The position numbers and the translations under genes were made by a program. A model generated the notes under the pieces. It did not search any database. It was not told where the DNA came from and saw only the letters and a program-made list of their open reading frames with translations. Source: Perca fluviatilis (lineage: Eukaryota > Chordata > Actinopteri > Perciformes > Percidae). Taken from it: 64,000 nucleotides of DNA. Numbering within the stretch: the stretch's first letter is position 1; each line of letters opens with the position of its first letter. Below are positions 48,681 through 58,851 of the stretch, one piece after another. The stretch covers positions 13,801,669 through 13,865,668 of the forward strand of contig NC_053126.1 of the NCBI RefSeq assembly GCF_010015445.1. Reading direction: 5' to 3'.

Positions 48681-49552
48681 GAGGTGGGGACTCATTATTG
48701 CCCCTCCCAAAGAGGTGGCTGAGGCAACTTTAAAATACCAAACAGGTTGAAACCAAAAGCCCTGGGTGGCCGACCCTCATTAACCGTTAACCGACAAGCA
48801 GGCAACGGAGTCCCACTTCACCCGTTCAGGATGCTTTGACGTACTTTCTGCTCTCAGCGTTCGTGGACAACTGCGGACTTGTACCGGTCGTGCATCCTGG
48901 TGCGACTTTCCCGCCCTTATATTCAAATGCAACGCACAAATAGTGACGCTTTTTCCTTTAGTTAGCACAGGTTGGCCTCCCCGTCTGCCCAGCTGGATTT
49001 TGTCACTGCAGTGACTGTCACTGAAAATGTTTTTCAAAGAAGTCAGGTGACGTCCAGGAGACAGTAGGACCTGCAACACATTCTGTAGAATAATGTTACT
49101 TACTTTTTGCAGATAAATATAATAAGAATGTAAAAGGTTTCCATAAGAGACCAAGTGTGTTTTGGTGTATGCTTATTGCACAGAGTTGTGTGCTGTCATA
49201 GAGATGGTGGTTACAAGTTCTCTGGGCAAGGCACATCTGCATTCCCCGAACAAAGGAAACTGACGCACAGAAGGTTTAGCTCAAGCCATAACTATAGAGT
49301 AGTTACAGGTCATGAGTCACGAGCAGAGTAGGCCTACATTGAGTAATAATAACAAATGAAACAGGAACAGAATGTATCTCTTTGCTTCGAGTGCAAATGA
49401 GGACGAGACATAATACAGTGGCCCCAACCCTGGCATGTGTTGTGTGAAGATAACAGTCCCTGTGCGGGAGAAAAAGAAGGGGCCTCAAGAAAGAAAGTAT
49501 AAGAGATCAGGGGAAAAGTAGATCGGGGCTCACAAGGTCTGACAGTCTAGAG

Positions 49553-49687
49553 CAGGGGTCACCCACACGGTGCCCGCGGGCTCCAGGTAGCCCCCAAGGA
49601 CCACATGAGTAGCCCTCAGGCCTGTTCTAAAACTGAAAATTGAATATTGATAGTAGCTCTCAGTTTCAAAAAGGTTGGTGACCCCTG
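49553..49687. mobile_element. Short hAT-like MITE
   Basis: The ends CAGGGGTCACCC and GGTGACCCCTG are inverted, and both sides carry the 8-bp sequence GTCTAGAG (49545-49552 and 49688-49695). It is 135 bases long, with no coding capacity. Confidence 0.88.
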
Positions 49688-49740
49688 GTCTAGAGATATG
49701 TGGACTGGCTCTGGATTTTTTTCTGTTGCTAGGGAAACTT

Positions 49741-50598
49741 TAGCCTGACGTGGTCATACTCAGATTCTAGTCAGAATATGAGTCTGAAACCGTGGGGCGT
49801 GTTCCAACCGAACCAGGAAAAAAAATGCCTCTGCATTCATTGGATAGACATACAACCAATCAGAGCAACGGAACTCAACTCAGCTGTCAACAGAACTCAA
49901 CACTGTGTATCGTCTCCATAGCAACCACTCTGCACAATGCATTCGTTCTAACTTCCGACTTTTAGACCTTTTTGAAGCTGGATATATCATTTGTTGCGTG
50001 TAAATATAAATGTGGATAACGTTAGTGATAGTGACATGCTTGCTACAGTCGCATTTCTAGAGATGAATCGGCGAAAACACGTTTTATTTCTCTGATTCAC
50101 GGCTTTGTTCTAGCGCCGCTGGGCGCTCCCTCTCTTCAGTCTCTCTCTATCTCTCTCCACCATATAATGCTCCCTCTCTTCAGTCTCTCTCTATCTCTCT
50201 CCACCATGTAACGCTCTCTCTCTTCAGTCTCTCTCCATCTCGCTCCACCATATAACGCTCTCTCTCTTCAGTCTCTCTCCATCTCGCTCCACCATATAAC
50301 GCTACCATGCTTTCGGGCAGTTGTTGAGGCTCCTCCGCTGAGGATTTTAAAATGAATGCGCTGTCGATATCTTCTGTAACAGACGCGATGGTGGAATCTA
50401 CACATCTCAACAAATTCAACCCAAGCGTTCTTTGGTGACGTGGTTGATTCTGTTACTGTTGATCATCTGTCCGACAATCTGATTGGTCCGAACAGATCCT
50501 GTTCGGGCAATAATTTCTTCTCAATGGAGCGACTCCAGACCGAACTTCCCGACCTCGAATTTTGTGGGCGGGGCTAAGTTCGGCTGGCATCCAGGCTA
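49741..50598. mobile_element. 858-base MITE with 9-bp target duplication
   Basis: The short inverted ends TAGCCTG and CAGGCTA are flanked by GGGAAACTT on both sides (49732-49740 and 50599-50607). A four-copy minisatellite (50128-50303) lies inside. No transposase is seen. Confidence 0.78.
50128..50303. repeat. Four-copy 44-base minisatellite
   Basis: The unit contains CTCTTCAGTCTCTCTC and CTCCACCATATAACGCT. CTTCAG recurs at 50134, 50178, 50222 and 50266, an exact 44-base period. Confidence 0.93.
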
Positions 50599-51689
50599 GG
50601 GAAACTTATCTCTGCATGCTTTGTGATCCCACAGATCTGTGTATTGTAACTCCGATGTTTGACTGATTAAACAAATGTGTTTGACTTTATCTTATCGTCT
50701 TATTTTTCTCTTGCTTAGGATCAATGTAATACCAATTTAATTAATGCATGGGGATATATACAGTGTTTTTTTTGGGGGGGGTTGTTGAACCTCAAAAAGT
50801 AACTGAAAACAGCGTGAAGTTTCTTTTTAGCATCTCACATCACACTTTCAGTCACTATGACAACTACTACGGTCAGAAACATTGTGCCAAATTATGAACA
50901 ATAACGTCTACCAACCGTTACCTTGAAACCATCCAGCAAATAGACGGTACCATAGGGTGTCGTTACCTGAAACCGGTGATTAACGACAAAACAAAACGCT
51001 GAGTGAACATTACTAGCTACGTTTTTCATGTTGGTTTTGAGCGGTATGCACCCCCACTAACCTGGAAAAGGGTTTTAAAACCGTAACGTTAATGCAGCGT
51101 GTCGGAGGAATACTGTACAGCATCAAAGGCAGAGGGACCGCAGCGTTCGCAAACTTTAGCTTCTCATTTCATCTGGGGTCTGATAAACAGTAAATTCATC
51201 AAATGCAGTGTCCACAATGCTATTTTCCAATAAACTGTAGCTGTCATATTTCACAGGACCCACGTGAGTGCAGATTTCATGTCACGGCTTTCGTCGCTGT
51301 TTGTCACTTTGCCTAAGATTGAGTTACAAGTAGCACTCGCCCTCTTGTTTATTTGGTTGCCATGACTTTGCGAGTGATGACGGGCCGCCACGGTAAAATC
51401 AACATAGAGGAAACATTGGTTATTGGAGTCAGACACACTGTCCCAAAAGAGGGGACACAGAGGAGGTAAATCCCCAACAATTCTCATTTACGAGTTCCCA
51501 GGATTTTCCCCGAGTTGTTAGAGCTCTTAATTGCAAATGATGTCACTGATATGGAAATGAGCGTATGACTCTAAACCAGTAGTAGCCGGCTCAGCCTGCG
51601 GAAGTCTCTAGTGCGCCTGCTCTATGGGCCGCACAGAGCGGAAGAGTGCCCGTCATCCGGGTAATTTTATACACAGTTTTGGCTCATAG

Positions 51690-51898
51690 ACTATATAATA
51701 ATAATGGACAAGGCTTGTGGGCCTGAAAAGTAAAGCCAATGCGGAAGTGCCTTAAACCTGTATTCTCACAAATTTACAGCAGTGGGAGACTCCCCTGGTT
51801 GCAAAAGGAACTCAGTCTATGGGAAAATGACTCTGCTTCTCACTTCATTTATTACCGTACTTTAAACATTTTTATATTGAGTTTATGGCCTCAATCGC
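51690..51898. mobile_element. Fish non-autonomous repeat directly upstream of CYP gene 3
   Basis: The sequence with GGGAAAATGACTCTGCTTCT, CATTTATTACC and TTTATGGCCTCAATCGCT is a familiar high-copy fish repeat. It abuts the gene 3 sequence at about 51899, only 18 bases before the ATG. Confidence 0.65.
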
Positions 51899-53769
51899 TC
51901 CAGGTGAAGTACAGTCATGTTGGAAGATCTTTTCCAGTCCTCCACTGCAGTCTCCCTGTTGGTGGCCATTGTGGGCCTGCTGGTCCTCCACCTTTTTAAC
52001 TCCAGCTTCAGCTCCAAAGACCAGAGGGAGCCTCCAGGACCTTATCCTCTTCCCCTGCTTGGTAACTTGCTTCAGGTGGATCTCAATAAACTCGACACAT
52101 CCCTTGTTGATGTGAGTAATGTCTGTCTTAAACAGTATGGTTCTTTGTTTATTATGTTTGTATTGGTCAGTGAATTCCATTCCATTCCTTATATAGGACT
52201 GTGAGTTGCACTTTTCCCTTCCTCCATCTTTTTAGCTGTCCAAAAAATATGGACCAGTGTTCACAGTCTACTTTGGACCGAAGAAGGTGGTGGTCCTGGC
52301 AGGATACAGGACAGTCAAACAGGCTCTGGTCAACCATGCTGAGGAGTTTGGAGACCGAGAGGTCACTCCCATATTCCATGATTTCAACAAAGGAAATGGT
52401 AAGAATGGATTTGAGCTTTTTTTGTAACTTCCTTTCTGCCCTACTCTAAAGAACAGACAATGACTTTTGTTTCCAGGTATACTATTTACCAATGGTGACT
52501 CGTGGAAAGAAATGAGACGTTTTGCTCTAACTACACTGAGAGAATTTGGGATGGGCAAAAGGATTAGTGAAGAGAAGATCATTGAGGAATGTCGCTACCT
52601 GATTGAAGAATTTGAGAAACATAAGGGTAACATTATACCTTAAAACACTGCACAGGTTTAGACAGCATTCCCTTACACTTACTGTCTAACTCTTTTTCTC
52701 TGAGGTAAAGCCTTCAGCACCCTGACCAGTTAATAACGCAACTTCAAATATTATATCAGCTATCATGTTTGGAAAGCGGTTTGAATACAAAGACCTTGTC
52801 TTCCAAGCTATGGTGGAGAGAGACAACGAGACCATCCATCTGACTGGATCAGCATCCATCCTGGTACTATAGAGTGATGTCAGATTGAGGGACTTCTGAT
52901 GATTACAAGGACATTTTACACTGCTGTGCATATGACAGACTTGTTTAATCTAAGTTTAATAGTTAAATTGTATTGCTGTTGTAGTCACATTAAATATTTG
53001 ATAACTTAAATGAATTAATTTCTTTCCTTAAGTCAATATTTGTTTATTGGAAACTGCATTCTGTTCATAATTATTCATTATTTATAATTTGCCTGTAGAC
53101 AAATGTTTACACTTTTGCATGTAAATGAGTTTGAATTATTTTTTTGAAAGGGTACCAACTGAACACTTCCATTTTATTGCCTTAAATTATACCTATAATT
53201 ACAATTAGAACCAATTTTCATAGTTGTTTCTGAGAAATCCTGTGGAAAATTATTACAACACAATTCAGAATTTACAAACCCGTAAAACAAAGTGTTTTCA
53301 ATTTTTTTTTATTTAATGTTTAACAACCAAATGTAAAACAAAAACCCTGATTGTATGAAACTAGCTGGTGCTTAATATCTCATGGCTGTCATAATGTCGC
53401 AATAAAGGTGTATCTTATATATACATTAGATTGTTTGTGTTGTGCTCCATTACAGATCTACAACATGTTTCCTTGGCTGGGCCCTTTTCTTAAAAACTGG
53501 AGGGATGCGATGAAGAATGTGGAGGCCAACAGGGAGGACATAAAAAGCTTAATAGCTGACCTGAAGGAGACTCAGAACCCTGAGATGTGCAGATGCTTTG
53601 TTGATGCATTCCTGAGCCGTAAGCTACATGTGGAGGTGAGCTGTCTAACTCCAGTGAATCCACTCCTTGTCTGATATTAATGATTTTTAGACATGTATGC
53701 ACAAAGAAATCTGTGCTTTTTTCTTAAAGACCTGTGCAGAAGAGCTAACGGCAGCATGGTGCCCTGGTG

Positions 53770-53949
53770 GCGATATTACGAATCCCACTATGGCCATGCC
53801 AAGACCCGCCCTTCAATAGCATTTATTGGCCAGGTGACCAATCGGCTATCCTAACCTTAACCACTCAACGTCAAATGCCTAGCCCCAATCAATCGAGCTG
53901 CTTCGTAGGGCGGGGCTTGGCGTGGCCATAGTGGGTTTCGTAATTTCGC
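53770..53949. mobile_element. 180-base MITE with 9-bp target duplication (MULE-like)
   Basis: The ends share about 34 bases of inverted repeat starting GCGATATTACGAATCCCAC, and both sides carry GCCCTGGTG (53761-53769 and 53950-53958). A 9-bp duplication with long inverted ends suggests the Mutator-like superfamily. It is inserted in the decayed LINE of intron 5 of gene 3; gene 2 lacks the region. Confidence 0.85.
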
Positions 53950-53999
53950 GCCCTGGTGTCCAGGGGTCTGTGGAAAAAAATCCATCATTCCAGTTACAA

Positions 54000-54840
54000 A
54001 AAAACCTTGCCCTCCTGAAAATAATGATCATAGACCTGTGGCTTCAACTTTGATTGTGAAGAAATGCCTTGAAAAATGGTTTCTGTACTCTGAGGTCAGC
54101 TTTGTACTAGATCCATTCGAAATTATAATGAAGTGGTATTTTTCCTAAAGGGTAATGTTGACCCTGACGTGACCAATCACGTCAGGGTCAACATTACCCT
54201 TTCAGAGTCCAGATCAATCAGCCAAGGTGCCTCACATCGTTGTGTCAGCTCACCAGTTATTGTTACATTCTACATAAATTAGTGTACAGACAGCCACCCT
54301 AGAATCAATGGGGGGTTCATAGATCAGTCAGGTCAGCTCCTACAAGTTCCTTTGGCGTTCACTTGGACAACACATTTAGCTGGAAGGCCCATGGTGAAAG
54401 TTTGTGTTCTTGTTTACAGCAGAGATTATACTTTTTATGCAGACTGGGGTGTATGGGGTGCATGAAAAGATTGTTGTTATTCTACCAGGCTGTATTAGAG
54501 ATTGGATATGGGAAGTAAGCATGGTATTGCAATCTCTCTGTACAGTTAAAATCTAAGCTTGCTAGTTTGGTACGGACTGCTATGAAGGTTATGGGGAGGA
54601 ATGAACACAAGTCCCTCCAGTCAATATACGAGCAGTCTGTTCCCAGGCAAGCACAGTGAATATCGTCTGACCCATCTCATATTCTCCACTCCGAGTATGA
54701 GGTGTTACCCCCAGGCAGATATTAAAGTAGCCACAAATGTAAACTCAGCCGTTTTTAAAAACTCATTTATGACTACCTTAATTTAATATAATGTTGCTTG
54801 AGGCTGCAGGGGTTGTTCAATAGCTTCATGTTGTTTTTAT
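54000..54840 (+). mobile_element. Decayed LINE (Rex1/Babar-like) in intron 5 of CYP gene 3
   Basis: Plus-strand translation gives scraps such as DHRPVASTLIVKKCLEKWF (reverse-transcriptase region) and FLWRSLGQHI-frame-shifted coding near 54350, then [19 protein letters not shown] and [15 protein letters not shown]. Stops and frameshifts are present throughout. A shortened version is in gene 2. Confidence 0.68.
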
Positions 54841-56439
54841 TACTGGCTAACTCATTGCATAGAATCCCTCTTTTTTGTATGTTATACTAGGAGTCTGAAA
54901 TCAAGGATTCACACTATCATGATGACAACCTGGTCGACAGTGTGATGAATCTGTTTGCAGCTGGGACTGATACTACAGGAAATACACTTCAGTGGTGTTT
55001 ACTTTTCATGGCCAAGTACCCTCATTTCCAAGGTGCAAAAACATACCCTCATACGTATCTGGTGAAATTCCGCTTTTTCACTGTAAAATTGGGATAAAAT
55101 GGACTCATATATTTATCTGATTTTATGTGAGTCCAGACCAGGTCCAGGCAGAGCTAAACAGGGTGGTCGGTAGCCGACAGGTCCGGGTAGAGGACAGGAT
55201 GAACCTGCCGTACACTGATGCTGTCATCCATGAGACACAGAGACTGGCCAACATTGTCCCCATGTCCATTCCTCACAAAACCAGCCGAGACGTCACCTTC
55301 CAGGGCTACTTTATCAAAGAGGTCAGCACCCACACATTTGTTTTTGTTAGGATTCTTTTTTTTTAATATGAGCCAACACTTTCAAAATATTCTGCACTAT
55401 GTATATTTATTAAGTAAGAGTAAGAGGTTAACCTGTGTCACCTCTTACTATGACCTGTGCAATATGTCATTTCTTATTCATCTGAATATCTGTATAAAGA
55501 GATGTTTATAGTGAACATACTATTATTACTCTTTTGCTTATTTTTCTATTTCTCTTTTATGTGTATTTTTTCTGTTGTGTTGCAGTTGAGCTGCTGTAAC
55601 GAGGGAATTTCCACAGTGTGGGATCTTTCACTGCTTTTGTTCCAAGATTTATATGATACACCTTGCTCTCTTCTTTTGTCTTCAGGGGACTACTGTGTTT
55701 CCTCTTCTTACTTCTGTCCTGCATGATGAGAACGAGTGGGAGAGCCCACACACCTTCAACCCTTCCCACTTCCTGGATAAGGAGGGTAAATTTATCAGGA
55801 GAGATGCCTTCATGCCCTTTTCTGCAGGTACAACAACTTTAAAAAGATATATTACACTTTTAAAGATGTGTTTCAGTTTAACTCACAGAAACTTTTCATT
55901 CTTGCAGGTCGCAGGGTGTGTCTTGGGGAAAGTCTGGCTAGGATGGAGCTCTTCCTCTTCTTCACCACCCTTCTCCAGCGCTTTCGTTTCACTCCTGCAC
56001 CTGGAGTTACAGAGGATGAACTGGATCTGACACCAGCCGTGGGCTTCATCCTCGCCCCATTACCTCATGAGCTGTGTGCCATCAGTCGCCAATGAGGAAA
56101 TCCTAAAGATGCTACATTGCTACATTTGCCTTTATTCTGGCTTCTAGGCAACTGTTGATTATTTTCATAAATGGATGTATTTGGTTTTGTATTTTTGTTA
56201 ATTTCTTATATTGCAGAACATGGCAGAAACATGTCATATTACTATGAATAAATTTAGAATTGCTTCTCGATATAGCCTGTGTCATGTACATCTAAAATTA
56301 CATTAATATACCAATATTTTAGGTATTTTGGTACCTTTTTTATTTTTTCCCTTCTAGAAATAAAAAGTGGACAAACTCTTCTTCAATGTGTTCTGATGCT
56401 TCATAAAAGACAAAAAGTAGAAAACATATGTAAATTATG

Positions 56440-57050
56440 ATTTGGTCAGTTAACTGTCAACCCCAATGCTTCTTCTTGCTAACTATTGCAATACACCACA
56501 CTTACACGTGTGTCAGTACTTGCCAGTGCGTGTGGGGGCAGAATATGGAATTTAAATAGGTTGGGCTGATGTACCGGAGCTGCTTAGCTACTTTATTTGA
56601 TATCTGTTTACCCAAACACACCAAAGGTGGAGATTTATCTTCTGTTCTGCCATTGTGAAGGTTGTGAAAATCTGAAGATGGCTCTCTGCCTAAAAGATGG
56701 ATTTGTAACTAAAAACCTGTGAGATCAGTGTGAACATTTTGTATATCCTTGTTATTCTCTCTATTCTTAGACTTTTCTGCCTGTATTTTCCAGATGTTGC
56801 TGTTGAATTGCTTAATCCTCACTGACTGACAGTATGATTTGTTATAATCCTGACTGACAGTATGATCGGTGCTTGGCTTTCTGACCCGTTTAATCACACC
56901 AACTGAAGACATGAGATTAGCGTGTTTGGTGCAGGACACTTGGTACAGCCCCACCCAGAGAGGTGGCTGGGGCAACATCAACATTTCAAACATGTTGAAA
57001 CTAGAAGCCCTGATTGTGACAAATAGCAATGCATCTTTTAACTTTGACAA
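56440..57050 (+). pseudogene. Orphan CYP2K upstream region (fourth duplication unit)
   Basis: Blocks AAGGTTGTGAAAATCTGAAG (about 56656), GCTGTTGAATTGCTTAATCC (about 56799), AGAGAGGTGGCTGGGGCAAC (about 56956) and ACATTTCAAACATGTTGAAA (about 56981) line up in order with the upstream regions of gene 2 (about 38265-38480) and gene 3 (about 47870-48765). No coding exon follows. Confidence 0.75.
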
Positions 57051-57399
57051 CAGCTGTTTTATTTATTTGCATATAGAGCGGGAAGTAATAACCGATCACA
57101 AATGGTCTGATGCATTTCGAGAGACATTCTGCTGACTTTAAAACCCGGTGGAAACTGGCCTCAAGAATAGAGACTGACTGCGAGCACAGCTCAAACCATG
57201 TTGTGTCTGAGCGGCCCATCAGTGTTCAGACTTTTATTTGACTCCCCATTCACTAGCCTACAAGGGATGTGACACTCACAACACGAGACACGAGATTGGG
57301 TTCACAAGAACGAGACGAGATTTTAACGCTATTTTATAGAAAACTTCAATTAAGAAATATGACTGGAAAAACAGTCTTTTATTGTGACACAGTTGTGAT

Positions 57400-57665
57400 G
57401 GACCTCAGGTCATCAAGCAGCTTGTTCCAGGGAGCAGGCCCACAGTAACTGAAGGCCCCCTCACCAGACCTGGATCTAATTCTGGGTACAGCTAGAAGAC
57501 CTCTGGCTGATGATGTGAGAGCCCGATAGGGTTGTGATCGGTGAGCAAGTCAGATGTAATGGGGAGCTAAACAATTAAGTGCTTTATAGACTATAAGCAG
57601 GATTTTTAAAGTGATTCAAACTGGGAGCCAATTAAGTGATTTAAGTACCGGAGTAATGTGTTCAA
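57400..57665 (-). mobile_element. LINE C-terminal relic (L2/Maui-like)
   Basis: The minus-strand translation has EHITPVLKSLNWLPV, KILLIVYKALNCLAPHYI and GEGAFSYCGPAPWNKLLDDL in one order, with stops. This is the characteristic C-terminal tail of fish L2-clade ORF2 proteins. Confidence 0.78.
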
Positions 57666-58851
57666 ATAATTAATTGATGCTCAAAGCTATTGTGCATAGT
57701 TTCTGTCTCCCCCATGAGGAACAAGTAATGACGAGTAATGACAACAAAACTGTTGATACAAGCCTTCCATGACCGCGCACCGCCCCCCCCCAGTTGTGCA
57801 GGTTGTATTACTTTCTTCCAGAATAACCATGTACTCATGATGCAATGTTTGTTTTGTAAGTTTGCATTAGTTGGGCATAATTTGGATTGGTATATACTGT
57901 ATATCTATACAGTACATGGGTGTTTCTGCAACTACGGGCATTTTAAAGTCCCAGCAATGACATTTTGGATTTATATGTTTCAATTTGTCATATGATGCTT
58001 GATAAAGATACACTGTGTTAGTATACATCTTTGAATAAAAAAATAATTACTAAATAATGTGATTTATAAAAATGAATGGATCATTTTATAGGTCCAAACA
58101 CTACTTTTGTTCATGTCCCACTCAATGTTGAGATGCGTAAAATGAGCTAATTCATATAGAATGACATTTAAAATTCTGTTTCATATAAATATAACTTTAC
58201 ACCATATAAAAATAATTATTTTGGTTTACTGATCATTTATTTCACCTATACGCCTGTCACACACTTTTGAGTCCTTACCACAACACTGAACAAAATGTAT
58301 TAATTGTAATTTTCTTTTTATCTTGTTAAGTTTAGTTGTTGTAGTTCTGGTTATAGATTAAACTACAGCTCTTCCAGTGCAGGTCATGAGATTAATTGCA
58401 CCTGTAGTAAGCTTGACACATATGTACATACAATATTTTAGCTTCTCACACTCTGCCTTACACATTGAAATGGGAACATGCTTTGGACGATAACCATCTC
58501 TTTATTTATTTTAAGTTAGCATAGAGGTATGAAAACTAACAGTTTGTAATGCCAGTCCTAGTGATACAAAAATAATAGATACAAAATAAAAAACATTGTG
58601 ACAAAAAATGACAAAGTGCCTGCACATAATCATTTTCTCTAATTGCCTATTGTAAAGACAAATTATAAACACATGATTACTAAAGCATTGCATTTGTATT
58701 CTCTTAAAATGTACTTTGGAAATAAAATAAATTAGTTTAAGAAATGCTACAGCATTTGTTCATTGTAAAAACATGTGTATCTTAAATTTGTATTTTAAAA
58801 GCACAGCCAAGCCCTTATGGTCCCAAAACACTATGTGGCATCTGAAGGCCT

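Larger units (their letters stand above)
44134..51916. other. Intergenic region between CYP2K-like genes 2 and 3
   Basis: No gene is seen. At about 44205-45005 the gene 2 3' flank is interrupted by sequence absent from genes 1 and 3; the shared 3' flank resumes with AATAAA near 45210. Further right are a 27-base-arm hairpin (46053-46117), a long inverted-repeat element (46413-47239), gene 3 upstream homology (about 47520-48765) with a SINE inside it, and a 3.1 kb block (48766-51898) of mostly mobile elements between the ancestral promoter and the gene 3 start codon. The stretches 48780-49550 and 50610-51680 contain nothing I recognise. Confidence 0.6.
51917..56095 (+). pseudogene. CYP2K-like cytochrome P450, gene 3, frameshifted in exon 4
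   Basis: Near-identical tandem copy of gene 2. Exons: 51917-52111, 52236-52398, 52477-52626, 52705-52863, 53456-53635, 54891-55032, 55137-55321, 55686-55827, 55908-56095. All splice sites and lengths match gene 2 except exon 4, which is 159 instead of 161 bases. The altered stretch at about 52715-52730 shifts the frame and reaches a TAA at 52731-52733, about 178 codons in, before the I-helix and heme loop. Every other exon is open and keeps AGTDTT, ETQR and [11 protein letters not shown], so decay is recent. Gene 3 has also lost about 70 bases of the 5' leader seen in gene 2, and its ancestral promoter is 3.2 kb away. A base-call error in exon 4 would instead make it an intact 501-residue P450. 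Confidence 0.87.
56096..58851. other. Intergenic region after CYP gene 3
   Basis: It begins with the gene 3 3' flank (AATAAA near 56246). From about 56440 to 57050 it matches the upstream region of genes 2 and 3, a relic of a further duplication unit with no exon 1. A LINE C-terminal relic lies at 57400-57665 on the minus strand. The AT-rich stretch 57670-58850 contains nothing I recognise beyond the 3' end of the minus-strand gene. Confidence 0.6.

Noticed and set aside
50128..50303. Regularly spaced repeats resembling a CRISPR array
   Set aside because: The 44-base units are contiguous with no unique spacers, and this is a vertebrate genome.
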